Below, piece after piece: positions 33,399 through 43,095 of a DNA stretch of 64,000 nt; the first letter of the stretch is position 1; the number at the start of each line of letters is the position of its first letter. The notes beneath the pieces are model-generated. The model was not told the DNA's origin and searched no databases. It was given only the letters and a program-made list of their open reading frames with translations. Origin of the DNA: Ligilactobacillus cholophilus (GTDB lineage Bacteria > Bacillota > Bacilli > Lactobacillales > Lactobacillaceae); contig NZ_CP127832.1 in the NCBI RefSeq assembly GCF_030389495.1, positions 124,001-188,000 of the forward strand, written 5' to 3'. The translations under genes were made by a program, and so were the position numbers.

Positions 33399-33855
33399 TA
33401 AAAGACAAGCGGAAAATTTTATGCAACTTGCACTAGTAGAAGCAAAAAAAGCATTTAAATTAGGAGAAATTCCAATTGGTTGTGTAATAGTTAAGGATGA
33501 TAAAGTAATTGCGAAGGGACATAATTTGAGAGAACATTCACATAAAACTTTAGGTCATGCAGAAGTAATTGCAATAAATCAAGCTAATGATTTTTTGAAA
33601 AGTTGGCGCTTAAATGGATGTTCATTATTTGTGACCTTAGAACCATGTATTATGTGCAGTGGTGCTATATTAAATGGTCGTTTTGATGAGGTTTATTATG
33701 GTGCTCCTGATTCTAAGTCTGGAGTAGCTGGGACTTTATATGACTTGCTAAATGATCCACGGTTAAATCATTCTGTAAATGTTCAAAAGGGAATTTTAGA
33801 AAAGCAATGTTTGAAACTTTTACAAGATTTTTTTGAACTTAATAGAAAAAAATAG
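33388..33855 (+). CDS. tadA: tRNA adenosine(34) deaminase TadA (155 aa)
   Basis: Converts A34 to inosine in the anticodon of tRNA-Arg(ACG). Zinc site motifs are TLGHAEVIAI (His and catalytic Glu) and LEPCIMCSGAILNGR (two Cys). The C-terminal LLQDFFELNRKK helix contacts tRNA. The start ATG 33388 lies inside the end of the methyltransferase gene; the upstream site is weak, so translation probably depends on coupling. The SRP RNA gene follows, as in many Firmicutes. Confidence 0.95.
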   Translation: MKYNKRQAENFMQLALVEAKKAFKLGEIPIGCVIVKDDKVIAKGHNLREHSHKTLGHAEVIAINQANDFLKSWRLNGCSLFVTLEPCIMCSGAILNGRFDEVYYGAPDSKSGVAGTLYDLLNDPRLNHSVNVQKGILEKQCLKLLQDFFELNRKK

Positions 33856-33902
33856 TAAAAAAGACTGGATTTTTTATTTGATTTACGGTATTATAATATT
33901 GC

Positions 33903-34000
33903 CGTAAGGCCTTAAGACAATATCATCTTAACGAATCGTGTCAGGTCCGGAAGGAAGCAGCACTAAGTTTTGTTTGGTATGTGTCTTAAGTTGATATGAA
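33903..34000 (+). ncRNA. ffs: Signal recognition particle RNA, small bacterial type
   Basis: The universally conserved apical domain GTCAGGTCCGGAAGGAAGCA, followed by GCACTAA, lies at 33940-33967. CCTTAAGACA near 33910 pairs with TGTCTTAAG near 33982-33990 to close the stem. A TATAAT (33892-33897) lies a few bases before the 5' end. The location between tadA and dnaX is conserved. The RNA guides SRP protein Ffh to signal peptides on the ribosome. Exact ends are estimates. Confidence 0.9.
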
Positions 34001-34007
34001 TGTTAAA

Positions 34008-34039
34008 CTCTCGGTCTTTTGGATCGAGAGATTTTTTTT
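34008..34039 (+). terminator. Terminator after the SRP RNA
   Basis: CTCTCG (34008-34013) and CGAGAG (34025-34030) pair around an 11-nt loop, followed by eight T. Confidence 0.8.
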
Positions 34040-34068
34040 GAATTATTATAGAAGAGGAGATTCTTTGC

Positions 34069-35781
34069 ATGTATCAAGCATTGTATCGAATATGGCGACC
34101 ACAACGTTTTGAAGATGTTGTAGGTCAGGAAATGATTACAAAAACTTTACGTAATGCGGTTGCTACGAAACAAATATCGCATGCTTATTTGTTTACTGGA
34201 CCTCGTGGAACAGGAAAAACTTCAACAGCAAAAATTTTTGCAAAAGCAATAAATTGTCATCATCAAGTTGATGGTGAACCATGCAACCAATGTGAAATTT
34301 GTAAAGCTATTACAAATGGAAGTTTAAATGATGTTTTGGAAATTGATGCTGCTTCAAATAATGGTGTTGAAGAAATTCGTGATATCCGTGATAAGGTAAA
34401 ATATGCACCGACTCAAGCAGATTATAAGGTATATATAATTGATGAAGTGCACATGTTATCAACCGGAGCATTTAATGCATTGTTAAAAACATTAGAAGAA
34501 CCTCCTGCAAATGTCGTATTTATATTAGCTACAACAGAACCACATAAAATCCCAGCAACAATTATTTCGCGGACTCAACGATTCGACTTTAAAAGAATTA
34601 CTAGCAAAGTGATTTTAGAACGGATGCGTTATATTTTAGATGAAAAAAATATCTCATATGATGATGAAGCATTAAAAGTAATTGCAAAAGCTGCTGAAGG
34701 TGGAATGCGTGATGCGTTAAGTATTTTAGATCAAGTAATTTCATTTGGTGAAAATGAAGTTACTCTAGAAAATGCACTAATGGTTACTGGGAGTGTTACA
34801 AAATCGGATTTACTTAATTATTTAAGAGCTGTATGCAATAATGAAACGTCTATTGGCTTAGAAACAATGCACAAACTTTTACAAGATGGAAAAGATGCAA
34901 GCCGAATAGTTGAAGACTTAATAGATTATTGTCGTGATTTGCTATTATATCAACAATCACCTGCTATGGTAGAAGAAAATGAATTAGGATTATTAGATGA
35001 TGATTTTAAAGAATTTGCTTCTACTTTGAAAGCAGAAACATTATATGAAATGATTAATATATTGAATGAACAGCAACAAAATATGCGTTTTACAGCTCAT
35101 CCAACTATTTATTTAGAAGTATTAACTGTGAAATTATCTACGTTAAAAAGTTCAGGACAGAAACCAACATTTGATGATGTCCCAAGTAAGTCAGTAACTG
35201 AAGCTAAGATTGATCAATTAAACAAAAGAATTGAGCAGTTACAAAATCAATTAAATAGTATGCATCAAACACCACAAAATAAGACAGTGCATAAGAAAGT
35301 TCCAACAAGTAAAAATATAAAGGTAAAAGAAGTTAAGGTTAACTTTGATAAAGTAAATGAAGTTCTAAATCATGCAACTCGCAAAGATTTAAATAAATTT
35401 CAGCAAATTTGGAACGATTTGATTAGTATGCTAACTGTGCCACAACGAGCAATTATGAATGTTAGCCAACCTGTGGCTGCTAGTGAAAATGGTGTTGTTA
35501 TTGGATTTCAATATCCATATTTATGCCAAAAAGCAATTGAAGACCAAGCGTTACAAGATGCATTAGAAAATGGATTAAGTAGACTTGTAAGTGGCAAATT
35601 AAGTTTGATTTTTTTACCAAAGGAACAATGGTTAAAAATTAGAGAAGATTATTTAAATAATAGAAAAACTTCAGAAAATAATTCTACAGATAATGATTCA
35701 TCAGTAGACGATGTTCCTGAAGTTGTAAAAAAAGCACAGGAGATTTTTGGAAAAGAGAATATTGAAGTTTCAAAAGACTAA
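34069..35781 (+). CDS. dnaX: DNA polymerase III subunits gamma/tau (570 aa)
   Basis: Clamp-loader ATPase. Walker A GPRGTGKTSTAKIFAKAINC, a four-cysteine zinc module (NCHH...CNQCEICKAI), IIDEVHMLSTGAFNALLKTLEEPP with Walker B and SRC-like SRTQRF sensor. A variable linker (about residues 360-430) leads to the tau domain. GAAGAGGAG precedes the ATG. recR follows after 14 bp: the usual ybaB/ebfC gene between dnaX and recR is not present. Confidence 0.97.
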   Translation: MYQALYRIWRPQRFEDVVGQEMITKTLRNAVATKQISHAYLFTGPRGTGKTSTAKIFAKAINCHHQVDGEPCNQCEICKAITNGSLNDVLEIDAASNNGVEEIRDIRDKVKYAPTQADYKVYIIDEVHMLSTGAFNALLKTLEEPPANVVFILATTEPHKIPATIISRTQRFDFKRITSKVILERMRYILDEKNISYDDEALKVIAKAAEGGMRDALSILDQVISFGENEVTLENALMVTGSVTKSDLLNYLRAVCNNETSIGLETMHKLLQDGKDASRIVEDLIDYCRDLLLYQQSPAMVEENELGLLDDDFKEFASTLKAETLYEMINILNEQQQNMRFTAHPTIYLEVLTVKLSTLKSSGQKPTFDDVPSKSVTEAKIDQLNKRIEQLQNQLNSMHQTPQNKTVHKKVPTSKNIKVKEVKVNFDKVNEVLNHATRKDLNKFQQIWNDLISMLTVPQRAIMNVSQPVAASENGVVIGFQYPYLCQKAIEDQALQDALENGLSRLVSGKLSLIFLPKEQWLKIREDYLNNRKTSENNSTDNDSSVDDVPEVVKKAQEIFGKENIEVSKD

Positions 35782-35795
35782 GAAGGTGACTATAA

Positions 35796-36395
35796 ATGCA
35801 ATATCCAGAACCAATTGCAAAATTAATTGATAGTTATATGAAGTTGCCAGGTATAGGAAGCAAGACTGCTACGAGACTTGCTTTTTATACTTTAGACATG
35901 GATGAAAAAGATGTTTCTGATTTTGCAAAAGCGTTAAAATCTGCAAAAAAAGATTTACATTATTGTAGTATTTGTGGCAATATAACTGAAAATGATCCTT
36001 GTATCATTTGTGCAGATAAGACTCGTGACCAAAGTCAAGTAATTGTTGTAGAACAACCTAAAGATGTAATGTCATTAGAGAAAATGAGAGAATATCATGG
36101 GTTATATCATGTTTTACATGGGGTTTTATCACCAATAGAAGGCAAGGGGCCAGAAGACATAAATGTAAGAAGTTTAATACAACGATTACAAAAAAATGAA
36201 AAAATCAAAGAAGTTATTCTTGCAACTAATGCAACTCCCGAAGGGGAAGCAACTGCATCATATATTGCACGGTTAATTAAACCAGCAGGTGTAAAAGTTA
36301 CTCGCTTAGCACATGGATTAGCAGTTGGTAGTGATATTGAATATGCTGATGAAATGACCTTATTTAAAGCAATTGAAGGACGGACAGAATTATAA
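35796..36395 (+). CDS. recR: Recombination mediator RecR (199 aa)
   Basis: Works with RecO to load RecA on gaps. Helix-hairpin-helix ([16 protein letters not shown]), four-cysteine zinc finger ([19 protein letters not shown]) and Toprim domain ([16 protein letters not shown] ... [18 protein letters not shown]) are all present, and length is standard. AAGGTGAC precedes the ATG. Its TAA overlaps the ATG of yaaL. Confidence 0.97.
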   Translation: MQYPEPIAKLIDSYMKLPGIGSKTATRLAFYTLDMDEKDVSDFAKALKSAKKDLHYCSICGNITENDPCIICADKTRDQSQVIVVEQPKDVMSLEKMREYHGLYHVLHGVLSPIEGKGPEDINVRSLIQRLQKNEKIKEVILATNATPEGEATASYIARLIKPAGVKVTRLAHGLAVGSDIEYADEMTLFKAIEGRTEL

Positions 36396-36649
36396 TGTTT
36401 GGATTTAAAAAAAGAAAAAATAAAGAACCTTTAAAAAAACAATATGATCGCAAATTACTTGCTGATATAGAGACTGCTAAAAATGAATGGGATGGCATTA
36501 GAACTAATGATGATTTATTGGCAACGATGTCAACTGAAGATTATTTAGTAAGTGAAGAACTTGCACGTGCAAAATTTGAATTTTTATTTAGAGAAGCAAA
36601 GGCAAGAAAAGTAAAGGCAAAAATACAAGAATCGGTTATTGTACGTTAA
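36395..36649 (+). CDS. yaaL: YaaL-family protein, DUF2508 (84 aa)
   Basis: Small charged helical protein always found next to recR in Firmicutes; function unknown. The family pattern is visible in LLADIETAKNEWDGI and AKFEFLFREAKARK. It overlaps recR by one base (TAATG), so is translationally coupled to it. A terminator-like hairpin follows. Confidence 0.88.
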   Translation: MFGFKKRKNKEPLKKQYDRKLLADIETAKNEWDGIRTNDDLLATMSTEDYLVSEELARAKFEFLFREAKARKVKAKIQESVIVR

Positions 36650-36658
36650 AAATAAGAG

Positions 36659-36690
36659 GGAGGCTATGTAATTTCCATAGTCTCCTTATA
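36659..36690 (+). terminator. Terminator after yaaL
   Basis: GGAGGCTATG (36659-36668) pairs with CATAGTCTCC (36676-36685) with a G-U pair; only a short T/A tail follows. It separates dnaX-recR-yaaL from tmk-holB. Confidence 0.6.
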
Positions 36691-36764
36691 TTATATTAAT
36701 CTGGAGATTTTTTAATTTTTAAAGTACAATAATACTGATTAAATAGTAATAGGAGTTGTACCTT

Positions 36765-37397
36765 GTGGACGGAAAATTTATTACTTTTGAAGGCTTAGAT
36801 GGGTCTGGAAAAACAACAGTTATAAATAACGTAATTGAATATTTAAAGGAAAAAAACAAATTTGATAACTTTGTTATAACGCGAGAACCAGGTGGAAATA
36901 GAATTTCAGAAGCAATTCGCGAAATTATTTTAAATCAGGAATTCACTGAAATGGATAAAAGAACAGAAGCATTATTATATGCAGCTGCTCGACGTCAACA
37001 TTTAATTGAAACAGTTTTTCCTGCATTGGAAAGTGGTAAATATGTAATGAGCGATCGCTATGTGGATAGTTCATTAGTTTATCAAGGTGCAGGACGTGAA
37101 ATTGGGATGGATAAAATTGATGAAATTAACCAATTTGCAACAAATGGTCTTGAACCTGATTTGACAATATATTTTGATATTGAACCACAAATTGGACTAG
37201 AGCGCATTCAAAAAAATCGTCAGAATGAAGTAAACAGATTAGACCAAGAAAAATTAGACTTTTATAAACGAGTTCATCAAGGATACTTAAAACTAGCAAA
37301 AGAAAATCCACAACGAATTAAAACGATTGATGCAACTCAGAGTATTGATAAAGTAACTGAAGATGTATTAAATGTTTTGCTTCCATTTATAGACTAA
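36765..37397 (+). CDS. tmk: Thymidylate kinase (210 aa)
   Basis: Phosphorylates dTMP to dTDP. P-loop FEGLDGSGKTT near the N-terminus, the DR(Y/W) segment MSDRYVDSSLVYQGAGR, and a LID region with NRQNEVNRLDQE. GTG 36765 is preferred: AGGAG lies at 36751-36755. The TTG at 36756 directly abuts that site and is not usable. Confidence 0.96.
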   Translation: MDGKFITFEGLDGSGKTTVINNVIEYLKEKNKFDNFVITREPGGNRISEAIREIILNQEFTEMDKRTEALLYAAARRQHLIETVFPALESGKYVMSDRYVDSSLVYQGAGREIGMDKIDEINQFATNGLEPDLTIYFDIEPQIGLERIQKNRQNEVNRLDQEKLDFYKRVHQGYLKLAKENPQRIKTIDATQSIDKVTEDVLNVLLPFID

Positions 37398-37407
37398 AGG
37401 ACTAATT

Positions 37408-37740
37408 ATGAAACTGATAATTGCAATTATTCAAGATAAAGACAGCGATAAACTTAGTAATCGATTTATTGAACATAATATTCGTGCTACAAAATTAGCT
37501 TCAAGTGGAAGTTTTTTAAGATCTGGGAATTCTACATTTTTAATTGGAATTGATGATGAAAGAGTTGCAGAAGTAATTGATTTGATTAAGCATACGTCTA
37601 AACAACGAAACAAATATATTACTCCGCCTGTAGCATTAGACACCCATGTAGAAGGAATTTATAATAATTATCCAAGAAAAGTAAGAGTTGGCGGAGGAAC
37701 GATATTTGTATTAGATATTGAAGATTTTGAACAATTTTAG
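37408..37740 (+). CDS. darA: Cyclic-di-AMP receptor DarA/PstA (110 aa)
   Basis: PII-like trimeric protein (YaaQ) that binds cyclic di-AMP. Features: MKLIIAIIQDKDSDKLSNRF, the T-loop region TKLASSGSFLRSGNSTFLIGI and the closing GGGTIFVLDIEDFEQF. Downstream output is not known in most bacteria. It lies between tmk and holB as in Bacillus. Confidence 0.95.
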   Translation: MKLIIAIIQDKDSDKLSNRFIEHNIRATKLASSGSFLRSGNSTFLIGIDDERVAEVIDLIKHTSKQRNKYITPPVALDTHVEGIYNNYPRKVRVGGGTIFVLDIEDFEQF

Positions 37741-37750
37741 GAGGATAGGC

Positions 37751-38749
37751 ATGGAACAAGAAATTACTGTACTTCAAAGTAAATTAACAAAACATTTTGC
37801 ACATTTAATTCAAAATAAAAAACTTGTCCATGCGTATTTATTAAGTGGTGCAACTGGATTAGGAAAATTAGAACTAGCTATTTGGATTGCACAGGCAATT
37901 TTTTGTAATAATCCGACAGTAAATGCTTTTCCATGCTTAAAATGTAATGAATGTATAAGAATTAAAAATAATGAGCATCCTGATGTAATTCAAATTATTC
38001 CTGATGGTCAATCTATTAAAGTAGATACAATAAGATATTTAAAAGACGAATTTTCAAAAAGTGGTTTGGAAGGTAACCGAAAAGTTTTTATTATTAAAGA
38101 TGCAGAGAAAATGACAATAAGTGCAGCAAATAGTTTATTAAAATTTATAGAGGAACCTTCAGGGGATATTACTGCATTTTTGTTGACAAGTCATTTAAAT
38201 CAAATGTTACCAACAATTGTATCGCGTTGTCAGGTAGTAGAACTTGATAATTTAAATCAAGAGGTTCAAATTGAAAAATTAATAAATAATCAGATAGACC
38301 CGTCTATGGCACGGTTATTAGTTCATTTGAATGGAAATATAGAAAAATTAACTGAGTTAGGTACAAATGAACATTTTCAAAAATTAGTAACAGAAGTTTT
38401 TAATTGGATTAAGTTGGTTTTGGAAAATGATTTACGAAGTTTTGTTTTTATTCAAACAAGGTTAATGTCATTGACAGAAGATCAGGAAATGCAACAGTAT
38501 TTATTGGAATTAATGTTATTAGTTAATCGAGATTTATTGTTAATCAAATATAATCAGCCTGATGAAATAGCCTTTCAAAAATATAAAAAAGAACTGGTTG
38601 TTTTTACTGAAAGAATTTCATCTTCAAGTTTAACGACTGGAATAGAATGTATATTAGATACATGGAATCAAAAAGCATTAAATGTATCATTTCAGAATAT
38701 ATTAGAATCATTAACATTGAAATTATGTCAAATTTATCATAAAGGGTAG
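37751..38749 (+). CDS. holB: DNA polymerase III delta' subunit HolB (332 aa)
   Basis: Clamp-loader subunit. It shows YLLSGATGLGKLELAIWIAQAIFC (P-loop region), a zinc module (CLKCNECIRIKNNEHPD) and FIIKDAEKMTISAANSLLKFIEEPSG, with an SRC sensor in PTIVSRCQVV. ATG 37751 follows TAGGAGGATAGGC; the frame is open upstream inside darA. It is the companion of dnaX in the clamp loader. Confidence 0.96.
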   Translation: MEQEITVLQSKLTKHFAHLIQNKKLVHAYLLSGATGLGKLELAIWIAQAIFCNNPTVNAFPCLKCNECIRIKNNEHPDVIQIIPDGQSIKVDTIRYLKDEFSKSGLEGNRKVFIIKDAEKMTISAANSLLKFIEEPSGDITAFLLTSHLNQMLPTIVSRCQVVELDNLNQEVQIEKLINNQIDPSMARLLVHLNGNIEKLTELGTNEHFQKLVTEVFNWIKLVLENDLRSFVFIQTRLMSLTEDQEMQQYLLELMLLVNRDLLLIKYNQPDEIAFQKYKKELVVFTERISSSSLTTGIECILDTWNQKALNVSFQNILESLTLKLCQIYHKG

Positions 38750-38756
38750 GATTAAA

Positions 38757-39107
38757 ATGGATAAGGGAGAATTATACGACAGTTTTGAAACGATGGAACA
38801 ACAAGCATTAACAATGTCTCAATTATTATCATCAATGCGAAAGGAAATGACACAGATAATTGAGAAGAATGCACAATTGGAAGTTGAAAATAGTCACTTA
38901 CGTGAACGTTTAAGTGAATTAGAAAGTAATAAGAAGTCTAAAAAGACTAGTCATGGACTGTCAAACTTAGAGAAATTATATCATGAAGGTTTTCATGTTT
39001 GTACACAGTTTTTTGGTTCACGCAGAGAGGATGACGAGTGCATCTTTTGTCAACAAATAATTTATGGGGATAAATGGAGAGAAATTGATGGCAATTCAAA
39101 AGAATAG
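38757..39107 (+). CDS. yabA: Replication initiation control protein YabA (116 aa)
   Basis: Binds DnaA and DnaN and limits re-initiation. It has a leucine-zipper coiled coil (residues about 10-60) and a C-terminal zinc-binding domain with FHVCTQFFGSRREDDECIFCQ. TAGGATTAAA precedes the ATG. It overlaps rsmI by 20 bases. Confidence 0.93.
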   Translation: MDKGELYDSFETMEQQALTMSQLLSSMRKEMTQIIEKNAQLEVENSHLRERLSELESNKKSKKTSHGLSNLEKLYHEGFHVCTQFFGSRREDDECIFCQQIIYGDKWREIDGNSKE

Positions 39108-39972
39108 TAGTTTTCGTAATTTAGACTCAAAAGGTGCATTATATTTAGTACCTACTCCAATTGGTAATTTAAAAGATATGAGTCCTCGAGCAGTTGAGAC
39201 TTTAAAGCAAGTTAATCTTATCGCTGCTGAAGACACACGTAATACTCAAAAGTTATTAAATTATTTTGATATTAAAACAAAACAAATTAGTTTTCATAAA
39301 TTTAATACAAAAGAACGTATTCCAGAATTAATACAAAAACTTAATAATGGACAAGACATTGCTCAAGTTAGCGATGCAGGAACACCATCAATAAGTGATC
39401 CTGGACATGAACTAGTTGAAAGTTGCATAAAAAATGAAATTAGAGTAATTGCTATTCCAGGACCAAGTGCATCTATTACTGCTTTAATAGCATCAGGTAT
39501 TCTACCACAACCATTTATTTTTTATGGTTTTTTGCCACGGAAAAAATCTGAACAAATAAATGAATTAGAAAAATTAAATGGTCAGGAATATACTCAAGTA
39601 TATTATGAAGCTCCTCATCGTTTGAAGAAGACATTAGAAAATATGGTGACAGTTTTTGGAGAAAAAAGAAAAGTGGTTTTATGTCGTGAATTAACAAAAC
39701 GTTATGAGGAATACATACGGGGAAATTTACAAGAGGCACTCGAATGGAGTACTAATGAAGATGTTCGAGGAGAATTTGTAATAGTTGTTCAGGGAAATGA
39801 AAAATGTGAAAATGAGATACAAGATGTGCAGTGCAAGTTGACAATTAAAGAACAGGTTCAAAGATTAATTGATCAACAAGGTATTAAACCAAATGCTGCA
39901 ATTAAGATAGTTGCTAAAAATAATAATTTAAAAAAACAAGAAGTGTATAATGAATTTCATGGATTAAGATAA
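39088..39972 (+). CDS. rsmI: 16S rRNA (cytidine-1402 2'-O) methyltransferase RsmI (294 aa)
   Basis: Tetrapyrrole-methylase fold. Motifs: GALYLVPTPIGNLKDMSPRAVETL, AAEDTRNTQKLL, QVSDAGTPSISDPGHELV and PGPSASITALIASG. ATG 39088 follows GGAGAG inside yabA. The C-terminal extension (about residues 240-294) is common in Gram-positive members. Confidence 0.96.
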   Translation: MAIQKNSSFRNLDSKGALYLVPTPIGNLKDMSPRAVETLKQVNLIAAEDTRNTQKLLNYFDIKTKQISFHKFNTKERIPELIQKLNNGQDIAQVSDAGTPSISDPGHELVESCIKNEIRVIAIPGPSASITALIASGILPQPFIFYGFLPRKKSEQINELEKLNGQEYTQVYYEAPHRLKKTLENMVTVFGEKRKVVLCRELTKRYEEYIRGNLQEALEWSTNEDVRGEFVIVVQGNEKCENEIQDVQCKLTIKEQVQRLIDQQGIKPNAAIKIVAKNNNLKKQEVYNEFHGLR

Positions 39973-39984
39973 GGATGTGGCATA

Positions 39985-40722
39985 ATGTCAGGCAAACAAT
40001 ATACAGAAAATCATAAAGTTATTTATTATGAAACAAATGTAACAGGAAAATTAAATATTGGAAATTTAGTCGATTTATGTATGCTTGTATCAACGAATCA
40101 AAGTGAAAAGTTGGGGGTTTCAAATGAAAAATTAGATGAAATGGGCTTAGGTTGGGTTGTTACGCAAAATATCATTGATGTAAAACGACTACCACAAGAA
40201 CATGAAACAGTGAAAATTACAACAATAGCCCAAGCATACAACCGATATTTTTGTTATCGAGACTTTTATATGTATGATGAAAATGATCAAGAAATTGTTC
40301 ATATGCATACAATTTTTGCTTTAATGGATAAAACTAAGCGAAAGATAGTATGTATAAAAAATGAGGTTATTGATCCATATGAAGGGGACTATACTACTAA
40401 GTTAGAACGTTTGCCTAATCCTGAAAAAATTAATCATATAGACTATCAAAAAGAATATCGAGTAAGATTTATGGATATAGATAGTAATCAACATGTAAAT
40501 AATGTTCATTACTTTGATTGGATGTTAGATACATTACCTGAAGAATTTTTACGTACACATGAAGTGAAAAAAATTAATATTGTTTATAAAAATGAAGTAA
40601 GATATGGAGAAGTAGTTGAAAGTAATACAGAATATATTACTAGTCAAAATATTTCTTTACATGAAATAAAAGTAAAAAACAAAATAAGTTGTATTGCCGA
40701 AGTTCATTGGCGCAATTTATAA
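39985..40722 (+). CDS. Acyl-ACP thioesterase (245 aa)
   Basis: Double hot-dog thioesterase that releases fatty acids from acyl-carrier protein. The N-terminal hot-dog repeat has YYETNVTGKLNIGNLVDLCMLVSTNQSEKLG and GLGWVVTQNIIDVKRLP. The second repeat carries the catalytic DIDSNQHVNNVHYFDWMLDTLP. This is a typical lactobacillus gene placed after rsmI. AAGGATGTGGC precedes the ATG. Confidence 0.93.
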   Translation: MSGKQYTENHKVIYYETNVTGKLNIGNLVDLCMLVSTNQSEKLGVSNEKLDEMGLGWVVTQNIIDVKRLPQEHETVKITTIAQAYNRYFCYRDFYMYDENDQEIVHMHTIFALMDKTKRKIVCIKNEVIDPYEGDYTTKLERLPNPEKINHIDYQKEYRVRFMDIDSNQHVNNVHYFDWMLDTLPEEFLRTHEVKKINIVYKNEVRYGEVVESNTEYITSQNISLHEIKVKNKISCIAEVHWRNL

Positions 40723-40752
40723 TATTTATGATTTTAGTAATGAGGAATAAAA

Positions 40753-41484
40753 ATGAAAATATTAGCAATTGATACATCGAATCAACCATTATCTGTTGCT
40801 GTTTTAGATGATGAAAATTTATTAGCTACTAAAACAACGAATGTTTCAAGAAACCATAGTGTTACACTAATGCCAACTATTCAAGAAATTTTGAAAGGTT
40901 GTAAAATAACAGTTCAAGATATAGACCGATTTGTAGTTGCACAAGGACCAGGCTCTTATACAGGATTAAGAATAGGTGTAACAGCTGCCAAAGTATTAGC
41001 TTCTACATTAAATAAAGAATTAGTAGGAGTTTCTAGTTTAAAGGTGGTTGCTGCAAACATTTTTCCACAAGAAGATTGCTTAATTATCCCATATTTTGAT
41101 GCACGCAACCAAAATGTATTTGCGGCTGCATATCAGTGGAAAAATGGAATTTTAGAAACTAAAATAGCAGATATGCATATAAGTTTTGATAATTTGCTTA
41201 ATAAATTATCTGAATTAGATCAAAGAGTTATTTTTGTGGGAAAAGAAAATGATGAATTTGTAAAAATGGCTCAAAAAAATTTAAAATTGGCATTTACATT
41301 TGCTTCTGCTGATTATCAAATTCCACAAGCTGCAATTTTAGGTAGACTAGGAGCAAAGGAAAATACTTCTGATATTGATTCTTTTGTACCACAATATAAA
41401 CGATTAACACAAGCAGAATTACAATGGATGGAAAAGCATCCGGAGGAGAAAAATAGTCATGGGAGTTATGTTGAAAAAGTTTAA
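40753..41484 (+). CDS. tsaB: tRNA t6A biosynthesis protein TsaB (243 aa)
   Basis: Actin-like partner of TsaD in making N6-threonylcarbamoyladenosine at A37 of tRNAs. N-terminal KILAIDTSNQPLSVAVLDDE and the conserved VVAQGPGSYTGLRIGVTAAKVLA are seen. TGAGGAATAAAA precedes the ATG. It overlaps rimI by 26 bases; tsaB-rimI-tsaD is the standard order. Confidence 0.95.
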   Translation: MKILAIDTSNQPLSVAVLDDENLLATKTTNVSRNHSVTLMPTIQEILKGCKITVQDIDRFVVAQGPGSYTGLRIGVTAAKVLASTLNKELVGVSSLKVVAANIFPQEDCLIIPYFDARNQNVFAAAYQWKNGILETKIADMHISFDNLLNKLSELDQRVIFVGKENDEFVKMAQKNLKLAFTFASADYQIPQAAILGRLGAKENTSDIDSFVPQYKRLTQAELQWMEKHPEEKNSHGSYVEKV

Positions 41485-42025
41485 AAATAAAATCCAACAT
41501 ATTCTAGGAAAGCAAACGGATTTACAAGATATTGATTTTGAAAACCAAAATATTATTTTGGATAATAAAGAATATCTTTTTTGTCGAGGAGTTGTATCGG
41601 CAATTCCAGAAATGCTATCAGTTGAACGAGCTGTTTATAATGGTAAAACACCGATAGATTATGGATTTTTTGAAAAACAAGTACAAAATCAAACTCAAAA
41701 TTTGGTGTTACTTGTTAGATTTGAAGATCAAGTAGTGGCTTATGTTATTTGTAGTTATTCATTTAACGAAGCTAAAATAAAAGATATTGCCATTGTTCCA
41801 CGTTTTCAAGGCAAGGGCATTGCAACTAAAATGATTCAAATCATTATTAATGAGGCTAAAAAATATGGAAGTGAGAAAGTATTACTTGATGTACGGCAAA
41901 GTAATTTGCAAGGACAAAAGTTTTATCATGATTTAGGTTTTAAAGAAACTCGAATCAAACACCATTATTTTGCAGATAATGATGAGAATGCTTATGAATA
42001 CGAATATCAGATAAAAGGTGAGTAG
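41459..42025 (+). CDS. rimI: GNAT N-acetyltransferase RimI (188 aa)
   Basis: Acetylates the N-terminus of ribosomal protein S18 in the type member. The acetyl-CoA loop is [24 protein letters not shown], and the C-terminal [23 protein letters not shown] is typical. About 40 extra residues precede the GNAT domain, a basic leader not found in Escherichia coli RimI. ATG 41459 is used with GGAGGAG upstream; ATG 41468 has no site. Confidence 0.9.
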   Translation: MGVMLKKFKNKIQHILGKQTDLQDIDFENQNIILDNKEYLFCRGVVSAIPEMLSVERAVYNGKTPIDYGFFEKQVQNQTQNLVLLVRFEDQVVAYVICSYSFNEAKIKDIAIVPRFQGKGIATKMIQIIINEAKKYGSEKVLLDVRQSNLQGQKFYHDLGFKETRIKHHYFADNDENAYEYEYQIKGE

Positions 42026-42030
42026 CAAAC

Positions 42031-43059
42031 ATGGAAGAGAAAAGAAATTTAATTTTATCATTTGAATCTAGTTGTGATGAAACTAGCGTAGCAGTCATTG
42101 AAAATGGATGTAAAATTTTATCTAATATCGTTGCTACTCAAATTAAAAGTCATCAACGATTTGGTGGAGTAGTACCAGAAGTAGCTAGTCGGCACCATAT
42201 TGAGGTAATTACAGTATGCATTAAAGATGCTTTAGCTGAAGCAAATGTAACGTACGATGATTTAGATGCTGTTGCTGTGACATATGGACCGGGTTTAGTT
42301 GGTTCATTGCTAATTGGAGTTACTGCAGCAAAAGCGGTGGCATTTGCACATAATTTACCTTTGGTTCCAGTTAATCACATGGCAGGACATATTTATGCAG
42401 CACGTTACGTAAGTGAAATAAAATTTCCAGCATTAGCCTTATTGGTTTCAGGTGGACATACTGAATTAGTTTATATGCCAAAAGAAAATGAATTTAAAAT
42501 TATTGGTGAGACACGAGATGATGCAGCTGGTGAAGCTTTTGATAAAGTTGGCCGTGTTTTAGGAATTAAATATCCAGCAGGGAAAGAAATTGATGAATTA
42601 GCTCACCAAGGACAAGATACTTTCCATTTTCCACGTGCAATGGAAAATGAGGATAACTTTGATTTTAGTTTTAGTGGATTAAAAAGTGCATTTATTAATG
42701 TAGTTCACCATGCTGATCAAGTTGGAGAAGTATTAGATAAAAAGGACTTAGCAGCAAGTTTTGAAGCTAGTGTTGTAGATGTTTTAGCTGAAAAAACACT
42801 TAAAGCTTTGGAAAAATATCCTGTAAAACAATTTATTTTAGCTGGTGGAGTTGCAGCAAATAAGGCTTTACGGGATCGTTTAGATTGCGAGTTAAGCAAA
42901 TTTGAAAATGTTGAATTTATTAAAGCACCATTAAAATTATGTGGAGATAATGCAGCGATGATTGGGGCTGCTGGTTTTGTGGCCTATAAACATGGAGAAC
43001 GTGCTAATTTAGATTTAAATGCTAATCCAAGTTTAGAATTTGAATGGATTGATGAATAA
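42031..43059 (+). CDS. tsaD: tRNA threonylcarbamoyltransferase TsaD (342 aa)
   Basis: Catalytic subunit of t6A synthesis. Metal ligands [24 protein letters not shown] at the N-terminus, [11 protein letters not shown], and [13 protein letters not shown] are all present. Standard length. It ends within the long terminator palindrome shared with the converging ABC-F gene. Confidence 0.97.
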   Translation: MEEKRNLILSFESSCDETSVAVIENGCKILSNIVATQIKSHQRFGGVVPEVASRHHIEVITVCIKDALAEANVTYDDLDAVAVTYGPGLVGSLLIGVTAAKAVAFAHNLPLVPVNHMAGHIYAARYVSEIKFPALALLVSGGHTELVYMPKENEFKIIGETRDDAAGEAFDKVGRVLGIKYPAGKEIDELAHQGQDTFHFPRAMENEDNFDFSFSGLKSAFINVVHHADQVGEVLDKKDLAASFEASVVDVLAEKTLKALEKYPVKQFILAGGVAANKALRDRLDCELSKFENVEFIKAPLKLCGDNAAMIGAAGFVAYKHGERANLDLNANPSLEFEWIDE

Positions 43060-43095
43060 AAAAAGACACTTAAAAAGTGTCTTTTTTTATTCATC
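43051..43095. terminator. Bidirectional terminator overlapping the ends of tsaD and the ABC-F gene
   Basis: A perfect 21-bp inverted repeat (43051-43071 and 43075-43095) with an AAA loop. Its T/A runs serve either strand. Both stop codons lie in its arms, so the hairpin is made of coding sequence on its outer parts. Confidence 0.9.
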
